Of a stretch of 61,016 bases of DNA, positions 1 through 9,294 are shown piece by piece (the first letter of the stretch is position 1; every line of letters begins with the position of its first letter). Below the pieces are notes generated by a model, which saw nothing but the letters and a program-made list of their open reading frames with translations, searched no databases and had not been told where the DNA came from. Source of the DNA: Planctomycetota bacterium. Lineage in GTDB: Bacteria > Planctomycetota > Planctomycetia > Gemmatales > Gemmataceae. The DNA is taken from NCBI GenBank assembly GCA_021413735.1, contig JAIOPV010000156.1:1-61016 (forward strand), in the 5' to 3' direction. Made by a program: the position numbers and the translations under genes.

Positions 1-1
1 C

Positions 2-568
2 GTGAACATTCACCCGAGCATCGGCAAGGGTCGCATGATTAACGCGGTGCGGCTCGCGGCGATGTTCCTCGATCACTTGCCGCAACGCACGATGAGCCCC
101 GAAACGACGGATGGCCGCGACGGCTTCATGCATCCGCTGACCATTGAGGGCGGCACCGGCGAAGTGAAGATCGGCTTCCTGCTGCGTTCGTTCGACACGT
201 CAGAACTGCCCGTGCAAGCGGAGTTGCTGCGCGAGATTGCGAGGCAGGTGGAACGCGAGTATCCGGGGTCGAAGGTGAACGTGGAGACGCGGAAGCAATA
301 CCGGAACATGCGGGATGGCATCGCGAAGGAACCGCGAGCGATCAAGTATGCAGAGGAAGCGACGCGGCGAGCGGGGTTGGAGCCGAAGTTCAAGATCATT
401 CGTGGCGGCACCGATGGCTCACAGCTCACCGAGAAAGGCTTGCCGACGCCGAATCTTTCGACGGGTGAACACAACCCACATTCACCGCTGGAATGGACGT
501 GTCTCGAAGAGATGGAGGCGGCCGTTCGCGTGGTGATCGAGTTGTGTCAGGTGTGGGCCGGAAAGTAA
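2..568 (+). CDS. pepT: Peptidase T, C-terminal part (cut by window edge)
   Basis: Cytoplasmic zinc tripeptide aminopeptidase of the M20 family, which removes N-terminal residues from tripeptides. The first 188 visible residues begin inside the protein, in the NIHPSIGKGRMINA segment that in this family sits in the lid/dimerisation domain. The C-terminal catalytic-domain motifs GGTDGSQLTEKG and STGEHNPHSPLEW follow; the His of the latter is a metal ligand in the family. The 5' end lies outside the window, so the true start is unseen. The stop is followed 23 bases later by the start of the Uma2-type gene, and the two could be cotranscribed. Family assignment is strong from motif order. Confidence 0.88.
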   Translation: MNIHPSIGKGRMINAVRLAAMFLDHLPQRTMSPETTDGRDGFMHPLTIEGGTGEVKIGFLLRSFDTSELPVQAELLREIARQVEREYPGSKVNVETRKQYRNMRDGIAKEPRAIKYAEEATRRAGLEPKFKIIRGGTDGSQLTEKGLPTPNLSTGEHNPHSPLEWTCLEEMEAAVRVVIELCQVWAGK

Positions 569-591
569 ACTGGACGCAGGAGGAATACACA

Positions 592-1215
592 ATGACAGCC
601 GCAACCGTCACGCCACCACCGGAAACTGCAACCACCCCACAACCAAAAGTGTGGACGGAAGCCGACCTCCTCGCGATGCCGGACGATGGCGTGCGTCGAT
701 GGATCATCAAGGGGCAACTGCGCGAGCAACCATCTGAATACCCGGAGGTGAAGATGACCGTCCGCAATCGACACCACAGCAAAATCATGTCCCTCGTTGC
801 GGCAGCGATCACGGTGTGGATTCGCACGCAACCACAGCCGAGAGGAGAAGTCTACTGCGGTGAGGCTGGGGTCCGGTTGCCCGGCTCAAATGCGACGGTT
901 GGGGTCGATGTTGCGTATGCACCGGCTGCTGTCGTCGCGACTCAGGACGACGACAAGACGACCATGCTCGCGGGATTGCCTGCGCTCATCGTCGAGATTT
1001 TGTCGCCGAACGTCACCTTGGAACAACTCGATGAGAAGGTTGACACATACCTCGAAGCAGGCGTGCCGACGGTATGGGTGATTCACCCAACTCGCCGAAC
1101 GGTGACGGTCCACCGGCCAAAGCATGAGCCTGAACTGTTCAACGTGACGCATACGCTGCCGGCGATTTCGCAAATGCCGGGGTTCACGCCAGCAGTCCTC
1201 GAACTCTTCGAGTGA
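592..1215 (+). CDS. Uma2 family (DUF820) restriction-endonuclease-fold protein
   Basis: A 207-residue member of the Uma2/DUF820 family, small proteins with a PD-(D/E)XK nuclease fold. They are greatly expanded in cyanobacteria and planctomycetes, and their role is unknown. Visible family marks are VGVDVAYAP (the catalytic Asp strand), PALIVEILSPN (the Glu strand) and LEQLDEKVDTYLEAGVPTVWVIHP. The ATG at 592 is preferred over an upstream in-frame start at 493 because AGGAGG lies at 578-583, eight bases before it, and the upstream extension overlaps pepT. The N-terminus is a Thr/Pro-rich tail. A direct DNA target cannot be inferred. Confidence 0.8.
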   Translation: MTAATVTPPPETATTPQPKVWTEADLLAMPDDGVRRWIIKGQLREQPSEYPEVKMTVRNRHHSKIMSLVAAAITVWIRTQPQPRGEVYCGEAGVRLPGSNATVGVDVAYAPAAVVATQDDDKTTMLAGLPALIVEILSPNVTLEQLDEKVDTYLEAGVPTVWVIHPTRRTVTVHRPKHEPELFNVTHTLPAISQMPGFTPAVLELFE

Positions 1216-1225
1216 CATCGCGTTG

Positions 1226-3157
1226 TCACTTGGCAGGCTTCGTTGAGATGTCGAAAAACACGTCGCGGCCTTTCGGTCGGGTGTACCAATACAACCCCGC
1301 TGTGACCGCTGCCAGAGCAAGCGTCAGCACCACCGGCGACACTTCCCCGAACAGAAAATTCAGCACGGCAAGGTACGGACTTCTGCCATCTTTCGGCGTG
1401 AAATCGAGGCCGAAATGCTTCATCGCGGCCGACGCTGCCGGCACCACGAACGTCGATAAACCCGACGCCACAACCAGCGTTCGCTGCACGACCCGCATGT
1501 CGACTGCAATCTCGGCGAGCATCTTGTGATCCTGACGGATCAGCACTCGCGCCCCGGTGACCTCGCCAAGAACGTGCGGCACGATGTGAAACGTGAAAAC
1601 GTCGTCGCTGGCACCGAGAAGCGTCGTTACTTTTGGTGGATGACACTGACACCCAGGCAACACCGGTTCGATTTCGATCGGCACATCTTTTGAGATGGTG
1701 AGTGGTCCGGTTGCCTTCTGCTCGACGTACTTCTTGATGACCTCTTCGACTTCGTGCCTCGTGAGCATGACCAGCAGCGGGAAGACGCGATCCGGATTCA
1801 TGCGGCTGTAGTATCGCACCGTCGCCCGGCGTTCTGTGGTGCTTTTCGCTTTCGCGGGTGCGGATTGACTCGCGAGACTGCCACTCCTGGGTTTCGCCGC
1901 TGCGACTCGTGGGGGCAAGGGTGCCGATCGAGGGACGGGCAACGCAGCCGACCGAGACGTTACGGGTGCCATCGGAGCCGGTTGGGGAACCGAAGCCGGT
2001 ATTGGCGCTTGCGGTGGAGGTGTCGCCCCTCTCGGCACTGACTCGTCTTTCGGTGGTACCGTCTCACGGGAACCGCCTTCCTCGCTGTCCTCGCTTAAAT
2101 GGCTGTCGAAATCGGTGTCACTCTCTGCACGCGATTCGGGTTCCGCTGGCGGGGGAGTCTCGGGAGCCTCCTTCTTGGCAGCAGGGCCCGTTGGCGGGGC
2201 AGGGGGGGCCGCACCGACGGGCACATTGGGCTTCGCTTCCGTTTGCGTGAACTCGATCGCGGTGTCCGTGAACTCGACGAGCATCGAGTCGACCGATTGC
2301 GTTTCGGACTGCCCGTAATAACGGTTGATGGCCTCCTGAATCTGCTCAGGGATCGCGAGAACCAGCACGATGTCCATGTTCAGAATGAACTGGAGTTTTT
2401 GAACGATGTGGAAGCTATCAGGGGCAGCGGTAACGATCGTGAGTTTGTTCCCGTCGAGCGACAACGGCAACACCATGTTCTCACGGGCCACCGATTCGGG
2501 AACGAGTTCGATGATAGCTTTTGGAATCTCCACATCGTTGAGATTGACGAACGCCATGCCGCGCTTCTCGGCGATGGCCGACATGCACTCCGCAGCGGTG
2601 GCGTAGTTCAACTTCGCGAGCACATCCTGAATCTTGAGGCCCTGCGTCGCCGCGATGCGTTCGCACTCTTCAAGTTGCTCCAGGCTGATGACCTTCTTCT
2701 TCAGCAGAATGTCGGTGAAGTTATCTCGTAGTGGTGTCCACTCCGCGAAAGCTGAGTCATCGCTGCCACTCGGAGGGTTCAGCCTGTCGGAATCTGCGAC
2801 GCTGATCGCGAGGGAGCCGGATTGAGACGCATCGTTCGTCATGGGGATGTCGAACGTGCCTCCAAAGATCGAACTCATGCCGGTGGCGGAATCGCTCGCG
2901 GAAGCAGCTTGCCTGAGCGTCAAGCCGTCAGTCGGTGGGTTGATCGCAATGAGCTCGCCCACGGTGCGTTCGGTGGGAAGCACGGTCTCGCCGTTGAGCA
3001 ACTCCCACTTCTTGGGGTTGTGCTCAATGCCGGCCTCGACGAGTAATCTCGCAATCAAATCGCAGAGGCGGTCACGGGGAAAGGCAGCGACAAAGCGTTC
3101 GCCGCCGAACCGGTCGTGAGCGATGAAGATGCGCAGACGAATGATGACAGCAGGCAT
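1226..3157 (-). CDS. MshEN/T2SSE_N-domain membrane protein without an ATPase domain
   Basis: A 643-residue protein. Residues about 147-281 match the N-terminal domain of type II secretion/type IV pilus ATPases (GspE_N/MshEN), ending in the typical INRYYG. No Walker A or B follows. Instead there is a Pro/Ala-rich acidic linker (about 310-445), a C-terminal module containing VRYYSRMNPDRVFPLLV and LPGCQCHPP, and one membrane helix near the end (PVVLTLALAAVTAGLYWY). The first 80 residues (VIIRLRIFIAHDRFGGERF) look like a small ubiquitin-like fold, which is an inference. The Arg-Leu-Gly residues of the known c-di-GMP-binding MshEN motif are not evident, so ligand binding is doubtful. The start at 3157 was chosen over one 13 codons upstream as the start of the conserved-looking strand. 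Confidence 0.72.
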   Translation of the reverse strand: MPAVIIRLRIFIAHDRFGGERFVAAFPRDRLCDLIARLLVEAGIEHNPKKWELLNGETVLPTERTVGELIAINPPTDGLTLRQAASASDSATGMSSIFGGTFDIPMTNDASQSGSLAISVADSDRLNPPSGSDDSAFAEWTPLRDNFTDILLKKKVISLEQLEECERIAATQGLKIQDVLAKLNYATAAECMSAIAEKRGMAFVNLNDVEIPKAIIELVPESVARENMVLPLSLDGNKLTIVTAAPDSFHIVQKLQFILNMDIVLVLAIPEQIQEAINRYYGQSETQSVDSMLVEFTDTAIEFTQTEAKPNVPVGAAPPAPPTGPAAKKEAPETPPPAEPESRAESDTDFDSHLSEDSEEGGSRETVPPKDESVPRGATPPPQAPIPASVPQPAPMAPVTSRSAALPVPRSAPLPPRVAAAKPRSGSLASQSAPAKAKSTTERRATVRYYSRMNPDRVFPLLVMLTRHEVEEVIKKYVEQKATGPLTISKDVPIEIEPVLPGCQCHPPKVTTLLGASDDVFTFHIVPHVLGEVTGARVLIRQDHKMLAEIAVDMRVVQRTLVVASGLSTFVVPAASAAMKHFGLDFTPKDGRSPYLAVLNFLFGEVSPVVLTLALAAVTAGLYWYTRPKGRDVFFDISTKPAK

Positions 3158-3216
3158 GAGCCAATCTCTGAAGTGCGGCGTAGCCCGAGAATACACCGTT
3201 CACGGGTAAAACGCGA

Positions 3217-4407
3217 CTACCGGATCACGCCGAGTTGCTTGCCGACTTCCGTGAAGGCCGCGATCGCCCGATCCAACTGCTCATCGGTGTGCGCCGCGGA
3301 TACCTGAATGCGAATGCGCGCCGCACCCACCGGCACCACCGGATAACTGAAGCCGATCACGTAAATACCACGCTTCAGCAGTTCGTTCGCCATGTTCGTC
3401 GCAATCGCGGCGTCGCCCAGCATCACCGGCAGAATCGGCGTCGGGCCGGGCTTGATCGTGAAGCCTGCACCCTCCAACCCCGCACGCAGTTTCGCCGTGT
3501 TCGCCTTCAACTTCGTTCGCAATTCGCCGGCCGTGTCCACGAGATCGAGCGCCTTCATGCCAGCGGCCACGAGCGACGGCGGCACGCTGTTCGAGAACAA
3601 GTAAGGCCGCGAACGGTTCCGCAGCCAGTCCACGATTTCCGCACTGGCTGCTGTGAAACCACCGCTCGCGCCGCCGAGCGTCTTGCCGAGCGTGCCCGTG
3701 ATGACGTCGATGCGATCCAGCACGCCAAGCTCTTCCGCACCGCCGCGACCCGTTGCCCCGAGATGCCCCGTCGCATGGCAATCGTCGATGCCGACCGCCG
3801 CGTTGTAGCGATCCGCGAGGTCGCAGATGTCGGGCAACTTCGCGAGGTCGCCGTCCATGCTGAACACGCTATCCGTGAAGATCATCATGAAGCGGCAACC
3901 CTTCGCTTCTTCGAGCTTCGCCTTGAGGTCGGTCATGTCGTTGTGCTTGTAGCGGAAGCGTTTCGCCTTGCAGAGCCGCACGCCGTCGATGATTGAGGCA
4001 TGATTCAACTCATCTGAAATGATCGCGTCCTGATCGGTGAGCAACGGCTCGAAGAGACCGCCGTTCGCGTCGAAGCACGAGATGTAGAGGATGCTGTCGG
4101 CCTTGCGAAAGAACTTCGCGATCTGTTGCTCACACTGTTTGTGGATGCTTTGCGTACCGCAGATGAACCGCACCGACGACAGCCCGTAACCCCAGGTTTT
4201 CAAGCCGTCGAAGGCGGCGTTCACGATCTCGGGATGATTCGCGAGGCCGAGGTAATTGTTCGCGCAGAAGTTCACGACCTGATGGCCGCCGACCGTGATG
4301 CCGGAGTTTTGCGGCGACTCGATTCGTCGCTCGGCTTTGTAAAGGCCCTTGGCTTTGAGTTCGTCGAGTTGCGTGCGAAGAAACGCGTTCAAGCTATCGG
4401 ATGGCAT
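3217..4407 (-). CDS. kbl: Glycine C-acetyltransferase (2-amino-3-ketobutyrate CoA ligase)
   Basis: PLP-dependent alpha-oxoamine synthase. It cleaves 2-amino-3-oxobutyrate with CoA to glycine and acetyl-CoA in threonine degradation. The 396 residues match the family length. Seen: [30 protein letters not shown], the PLP Asp/His segment [10 protein letters not shown] and the Schiff-base Lys in [14 protein letters not shown] good GTAGGAGG ribosome site precedes the ATG. Threonine dehydrogenase, the usual partner, is not adjacent. The upstream minus-strand neighbour is the caspase-like gene, separated by a 27-bp inverted repeat. A related 8-amino-7-oxononanoate synthase is the main alternative, but the motif details favour Kbl. 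Confidence 0.9.
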   Translation of the reverse strand: MPSDSLNAFLRTQLDELKAKGLYKAERRIESPQNSGITVGGHQVVNFCANNYLGLANHPEIVNAAFDGLKTWGYGLSSVRFICGTQSIHKQCEQQIAKFFRKADSILYISCFDANGGLFEPLLTDQDAIISDELNHASIIDGVRLCKAKRFRYKHNDMTDLKAKLEEAKGCRFMMIFTDSVFSMDGDLAKLPDICDLADRYNAAVGIDDCHATGHLGATGRGGAEELGVLDRIDVITGTLGKTLGGASGGFTAASAEIVDWLRNRSRPYLFSNSVPPSLVAAGMKALDLVDTAGELRTKLKANTAKLRAGLEGAGFTIKPGPTPILPVMLGDAAIATNMANELLKRGIYVIGFSYPVVPVGAARIRIQVSAAHTDEQLDRAIAAFTEVGKQLGVIR

Positions 4408-4482
4408 GGCATCCTCCTACGAATGATGGTCCGTAGGGTTTATATTCGACGCAACAGGAATGGGTTGAAGACCTGAAGAAGG

Positions 4483-4568
4483 ATTCACCGCAGAGGGCAC
4501 AGAGAACGCGGAGAAAGCCAAAAAAGCCTGTTCTTCTCTCTGCGTTCTCTGTGCCCTCTGCGGTGAAT
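4483..4568. repeat. 27-bp perfect inverted repeat (large hairpin)
   Basis: Arms 4483-4509 and 4542-4568 are exact reverse complements over 27 bases (core CACCGCAGAGGGCACAGAGA), separated by 32 bases. The right arm ends four bases past the stop of the caspase-like gene, so transcripts of that gene could fold it as a terminator-like structure. There is no clear T-tract on the minus strand. The long exact arms suggest a repetitive element rather than a simple terminator. Confidence 0.85.
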
Positions 4569-4572
4569 CTCC

Positions 4573-7500
4573 TTATTTCATGAGCAGTGCAGCCTTCGGC
4601 AATGCGTTCGGATGCGGGAAGCAGATCGGGTTCTGCGTGTTGCCCGGACGAACTTCCCGCACCAGTGTGGGCACGCGGTCCGCCAGGTATTCATAGAGTT
4701 CGGTGGCGGTCAGGATGCCGTCGGTGTTCGCGTCGGCCGTGCGGAACTTCGTGCCGAGCGCTTCCAACACCGCATACGTGAAGACGCCGTGACCGAGTTT
4801 GTTGTCCTCGAACGATAGCTCGCTCTGGTCACACGCCGCGATCACGGTTGGCCCTTGCCCGTTCGGGATGAACCGTCGCAGCACGTTCGCTTCAATTACA
4901 CCACCCGCGTGACACGTATCGAGCAGCACCAGCTTGCGGCAGTTGATCTGGGCCAGAGCCTCGAAGAGTTCTTCACCAGTGATCGCTGTGGTGCCGGGCT
5001 TTGTCGGCGAATAATCGGGACAGCAGAACACGAACATGCCGGAGTCGGCAGGCATACCGCGAGCGAGCACGCCCATCGGTGGCGGTGGCAACGGCTTCCC
5101 GGCAGGGGAAAGCAAGTCGCCGTGCCCCGCGAAGAACACGACGAGCAGATCGTCGGGCCGCACCGCTGATTTCTTCATCTCGGTGAGCGTCGCGATGATC
5201 CCCTTGCGCTCGGCAGCATCATCGAGGATCGTGTCCACATTGCCGATGGGGAAGTATTTCTGTGGGCCGCGATAGGTGAGGATTTCGCGCGAAAAATCGG
5301 TGGCGTCGGCTCTGGCTTTGCCGAGGTCGCCGAACGCACGCACGCCAGCGACCGCGTTCCGGTGAGCCTCGTAGTTGTTGATCCCTACCGCGAACCCCGT
5401 GAGATGCGGCTCGGGGGCTTTCGCGGGATTGTGAACGAAACCCGTTGCCTCGGCACGCCCGCGAAGTGGGTTCAGCGTCAGCACCGTGATCTGGTTGTCG
5501 CCAGCACGAAACGCCGCCGCAGGGATCTGCACGTCTTCCTTCAACGCTTGCTTTCCACGGCCTGCCCAGACGCGATAACGGAAGTCGTTCACCCACAACT
5601 CGACGCGATCAGGCAGCAAGTCCGGGTTGTTGCCGCGTGGGTTCACGGAGATGGAAACCTTCACGCCATCAGGTCGCACAGTGGTGTTTTTCAACGCCAA
5701 CTCGACCGGCGACGGCTCCACTTCTCGGAATGAACGCCGCAACGGGTTGTCGCCTGCGGCTTCTTTCAGTGCTTCCGCCACGGACCGCGTGCCGACCAGT
5801 TTCGCGATCACGTCGGGCCGCAGGAACAGATGCTTGAAGCGTTCCAACGCCTGAAATTCCGGCGTGCCTGTCGGGTCCGGTGCGTTGACGTGCCAGCCCA
5901 CCATGCGGTCGCCGTGAACCGACGCCGTGTAGTAGTACGAGCCGTGCCACATCCACATCACGGAGTCCGAGATTCGTCCGCGATCATCGAAGGACGGGAA
6001 CCACTTCCACAGCGGTCGCTGCTTGATGCGTGTCGGCGTCGCGCGCTTCTCTCCTTGCGGTGTTACCCAACCGAAGAACAGTTCAATGCCCGATTGCGGA
6101 TGGGTCAATGCTTCGACTGCCGCTTCCGGAGTGCCAACAGCGGGTCGCTTGGGTCGCTGATCGAGTACGGGCTTCCCGCCAATCGCGAGCAACTCAATGC
6201 GATCGCCTTTGCTGAGTCCGGCCTCCCACGCGGGCGAACCCGTATCAACGGCGCCCACCACGAGTTTCCCATCATTCACTTCAAACGATGCGCCGAGCGC
6301 GGCCTCGGATTTCCAGTCTTCGAGGCTCCACGCAGCGACTGTCTGATCCGATCCCGCCGTGACGAACCACTGTCCTTTCTTGTCGGCAACGACCGCGTTC
6401 ACCTCGGCGCCGTGACCGATGAACAGCTTCGAGCGTGGCAGTTCCAGAAACCCTGTCCGGGAGTTCTTCACGGCACGCTCAGGCACCAACTCGAACAGCG
6501 AGCAGCCGTAGTAGTGGGCCACGATGACGCGAGTGGGTTTGCCCTCAGCCGACGGCACGAAAGTAAAGCATGTCGGTGATTGGTCGAGGTCGGGATCGAG
6601 CAGCAGTTGCAGCCGTTCGCGGGTGCCATCGGGCTTGGTGCGTTCGGCGAACCAGCGGAAGCGTGACGCGGTATCCGGTACGATTTCCCAGCCATTCAAG
6701 CTGTTGACGGGACCGATCCAGTTTCCGCGAGCGTCGGCGGACGGCGTGAATCGCGGGATGTTGAACCGTGCCCACGGGCCGCTCGCGCGATCGTTCGGGT
6801 CGGTGGCAGCAGCGTTTCGGCCGGTCTTCACGGCAATCACTTCGCCGCTCTCCGACAGGTTGATGCCGTACATCCTGCGACCTGTGCCGCGAATCACCGA
6901 GACAGGCTTGTCGGGCGTGGCGAGATCGAGCAGCGTGATTTCGTCAGCATCGCCGCCTGCGATTGCAAGTCGATCCTCGGTCGGGTGAAAGGTCAGCGCT
7001 TCGACGCGGCCGACGAACGGCAGCTTCTTCGGCTCGGGCACCTGCGCACCGGTGGGGTTGTCATAGATCCAAATCTGATCGTCGGGCTCCATGTAGAATC
7101 GCGGCTTCTTTCCCACGGCAGGCAACGCCGACCCAACGCCAATCGCCACTTTTCCTGTTTTGGGGTGAACGGCGAGCGACCGTGCGAAGTGATCCACGGG
7201 AAGTTCGAGCTTTACGCTCTGCTTGCCGTCAGCCGAGAACAACACCACAAGAGGGCCGCCGGTGCTACCGACGACAAGCCATTTGCCGTCGCCTGTCCAC
7301 GTGGCATTGTGAACGCGGAAATCCTTGATCTCGAACAGCGTCTTGCCTTCGGGAGCAGGTGCGGTGGGGTCGTCGGTGAGTTTCGCCTTGAGGTCGCACG
7401 CCAGCACTTGCCCGCGATACGCCACCGCAACAAGCGTGTCAGCGTCGGCGAAGCGAACACTGCGTGTGAAGTTCAACTGATCCGGCGACGGGTTCGCGAA

Positions 7501-8085
7501 TCGCCCCGCACACACGGGAGCATTCCAGACGCGATCGGCCTCGGGCTTGTCGAGCTTCGTCGGCTCCCACAGCCAGAGCGTGCCGTCGGCGGTTCCGAAG
7601 CCGACTCGCTTGCCGTCGGGGTGAAAGGCGATGGCCGTGACCGCATCGTGATAGCCGCCTTCGCGAGTGCGGGGCCAGGTGATCGCAACCGTTTCGCCGG
7701 TTTCGCGGTCGAGAATTGCAACGGAACTGATCTTCAGACCGTACCCACCGACAGCGACCCGCTTCCCGTCGGGACTTGGTGCGAGACACTTCACGCCGCC
7801 GAGTTGGTCACGCCAACCACGCCAGCGAAGGATCTTCGCCTGCCCTGGAGTCGCGTCGAGACCGGAAGCGGAGTACGGCCACACACGCACGACCTTGTCG
7901 TCGCCGCCCGCGAGGAGTGCGTTGCCGTCCGGGGTGAATCGCACGACATCTGCAGTGCCGACGCGTCCGCCGGCCTCGATGACGACTTCGGGTTCATCGC
8001 GTGCGCGTCGGTCGAATTGTTGAGCGTCGCTGACGTTGGCCAGCAGCAGAGCGAGTGAGAAACCGATGGCGAGACGTGCGAACAC
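4573..8085 (-). CDS. Secreted WD40 beta-propeller / PDZ / caspase-like (C14) protein
   Basis: A 1170-residue protein with an N-terminal signal peptide (LAIGFSLALLLANVSDAQQ). WD40-type repeats fill about 40-590 (for example VVRFTPDGNALLAGGDDKVVR and AEVNAVVADKKGQWFVTAGS). A PDZ-like segment lies near 600-680 (GAVDTGSPAWEAGLSKGDRI). A C-terminal caspase fold follows from about 895, with the dyad His988 in FFAGHGD and Cys1058 in LLDTCHAGG. A Ca-loop-like DANTDGILTATEL lies near 1118. The start is GTG at 8085 with GGGGA upstream; no ATG gives the signal peptide. Caspase-like proteases of this type cleave after basic or acidic residues; this one's substrate is unknown. Secretion puts it in the periplasm or outside the cytoplasm. 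Confidence 0.88.
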   Translation of the reverse strand: MFARLAIGFSLALLLANVSDAQQFDRRARDEPEVVIEAGGRVGTADVVRFTPDGNALLAGGDDKVVRVWPYSASGLDATPGQAKILRWRGWRDQLGGVKCLAPSPDGKRVAVGGYGLKISSVAILDRETGETVAITWPRTREGGYHDAVTAIAFHPDGKRVGFGTADGTLWLWEPTKLDKPEADRVWNAPVCAGRFANPSPDQLNFTRSVRFADADTLVAVAYRGQVLACDLKAKLTDDPTAPAPEGKTLFEIKDFRVHNATWTGDGKWLVVGSTGGPLVVLFSADGKQSVKLELPVDHFARSLAVHPKTGKVAIGVGSALPAVGKKPRFYMEPDDQIWIYDNPTGAQVPEPKKLPFVGRVEALTFHPTEDRLAIAGGDADEITLLDLATPDKPVSVIRGTGRRMYGINLSESGEVIAVKTGRNAAATDPNDRASGPWARFNIPRFTPSADARGNWIGPVNSLNGWEIVPDTASRFRWFAERTKPDGTRERLQLLLDPDLDQSPTCFTFVPSAEGKPTRVIVAHYYGCSLFELVPERAVKNSRTGFLELPRSKLFIGHGAEVNAVVADKKGQWFVTAGSDQTVAAWSLEDWKSEAALGASFEVNDGKLVVGAVDTGSPAWEAGLSKGDRIELLAIGGKPVLDQRPKRPAVGTPEAAVEALTHPQSGIELFFGWVTPQGEKRATPTRIKQRPLWKWFPSFDDRGRISDSVMWMWHGSYYYTASVHGDRMVGWHVNAPDPTGTPEFQALERFKHLFLRPDVIAKLVGTRSVAEALKEAAGDNPLRRSFREVEPSPVELALKNTTVRPDGVKVSISVNPRGNNPDLLPDRVELWVNDFRYRVWAGRGKQALKEDVQIPAAAFRAGDNQITVLTLNPLRGRAEATGFVHNPAKAPEPHLTGFAVGINNYEAHRNAVAGVRAFGDLGKARADATDFSREILTYRGPQKYFPIGNVDTILDDAAERKGIIATLTEMKKSAVRPDDLLVVFFAGHGDLLSPAGKPLPPPPMGVLARGMPADSGMFVFCCPDYSPTKPGTTAITGEELFEALAQINCRKLVLLDTCHAGGVIEANVLRRFIPNGQGPTVIAACDQSELSFEDNKLGHGVFTYAVLEALGTKFRTADANTDGILTATELYEYLADRVPTLVREVRPGNTQNPICFPHPNALPKAALLMK

Positions 8086-8185
8086 GGCGATCCCCGAAAG
8101 GGTGAGCGATCACAATGATAGGTTATGCAGAAACGGAGGTTGGAACGGACGAAGTTTTACGCCATGACATTTGGGAAGTTTCAGA

Positions 8186-9274
8186 TCACTTGTCGATCGT
8201 ACACTTCGGCAATGCCTTTTGAAGCTCCTTCACACAACCGTCGGTCACGGCAGTCATTTGCAAGTTGAGGAGCGTGAGGTTCTTGAGTGCTGCGAGTTCC
8301 TTGACGCCAGCGTCTGTCACCTTGGTGTTGAGCAGTGCGAGTTGCTCAAGGTTCTTCAGTCCAGCCAATTCCTTCAGTCCCGCGTCTGTCACGGCCGTTT
8401 GCCATAAGCCGAGCCGCGTGAGTTTCGGGAATCTCACGAGTTCTTTCACGCACGCATCGGTGACTTGGGTGTTGCCCAACTCCAACAGAATGAGATTCTT
8501 CAGCGGTGCAAGTTCCTCTAACCCCGCATCCGTGATGCCTGCGCCAATGAGTTTGAGCGAGCTGACGTCTTCAGGTTTGGTCGGTCTTTCTCCATTCATG
8601 GTGAATGCTTGACTGAGCGAATGGAGAAGGTTTATCTCGCGTAAATCGGCGAGGCTCTGATCCGTCAACCGAGGCAATTTGAGATAACGCAACTTCGTAA
8701 GGGATGCCAGTTGCTTCAAATCGGCGCCGGTCAGCTTGGTCTTGGAAAGATCGAGAGAGGTGAGGTGCTTGAGATCACCGAGATCGTAAAGCGATTCATC
8801 CGTCAGCTTGGTTCCGGACAGGTCGAGGGTCGTGAGCGTTTTGAGAGAGGCTAACTCCCGCGCTCCTACGTCCGTCAATTCAGTGTTGGAGAGGTCCAGT
8901 GTTGTGAGGTTTTGGAGTGCTGCAAGTTCTCGGAGTCCCTTGCCAGTCAGTTTGGTCTGCGACAGGTTAAGCGAGGCGAGGTTTTTCAGGGACGCGATTT
9001 CCTTCAAGCCCTCAGGCGTCACCCGGCTTTTGGGCAGGTCAAGCGTGGTGAGATTTTTCAGTGGGGCGAGTTTCTTCAAATCGGCGTCCGTCAGCCTGGA
9101 GTTGGATCGGAACGTAACGCCAACCACAGGCTCACCGGGCCGCTTTGCATCACGTGTGACCTTCCCTTGCATCAACTGGACGAACTCGACGGCTTTGTCC
9201 TCCTCATCGTCGGCACGAACGGCCGTGGCAGAACTCAAGCTCAACATCAGTGTGCAAAGTAGGAAGCGGGACAT
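8186..9274 (-). CDS. Secreted leucine-rich-repeat protein
   Basis: A 362-residue protein with a signal peptide (FLLCTLMLSLSSATAVRA) and about ten 24-residue leucine-rich repeats of the pattern VTDAGLKELAGLKNLEQLALLNT. This is the bacterial cysteine-free LRR type, likely a curved binding scaffold. Before the repeats sits a head motif, VEFVQLMQGKVTRDAKRPG, shared with the gene upstream (9295-10023), so the two are paralogues. They are separated by 20 bases on the same strand and probably form an operon, with the shorter protein translated first. AAGAGG precedes the ATG. Ligand unknown. Confidence 0.85.
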   Translation of the reverse strand: MSRFLLCTLMLSLSSATAVRADDEEDKAVEFVQLMQGKVTRDAKRPGEPVVGVTFRSNSRLTDADLKKLAPLKNLTTLDLPKSRVTPEGLKEIASLKNLASLNLSQTKLTGKGLRELAALQNLTTLDLSNTELTDVGARELASLKTLTTLDLSGTKLTDESLYDLGDLKHLTSLDLSKTKLTGADLKQLASLTKLRYLKLPRLTDQSLADLREINLLHSLSQAFTMNGERPTKPEDVSSLKLIGAGITDAGLEELAPLKNLILLELGNTQVTDACVKELVRFPKLTRLGLWQTAVTDAGLKELAGLKNLEQLALLNTKVTDAGVKELAALKNLTLLNLQMTAVTDGCVKELQKALPKCTIDK

Positions 9275-9294
9275 GGTTGCCTCTTGAGTTCATT

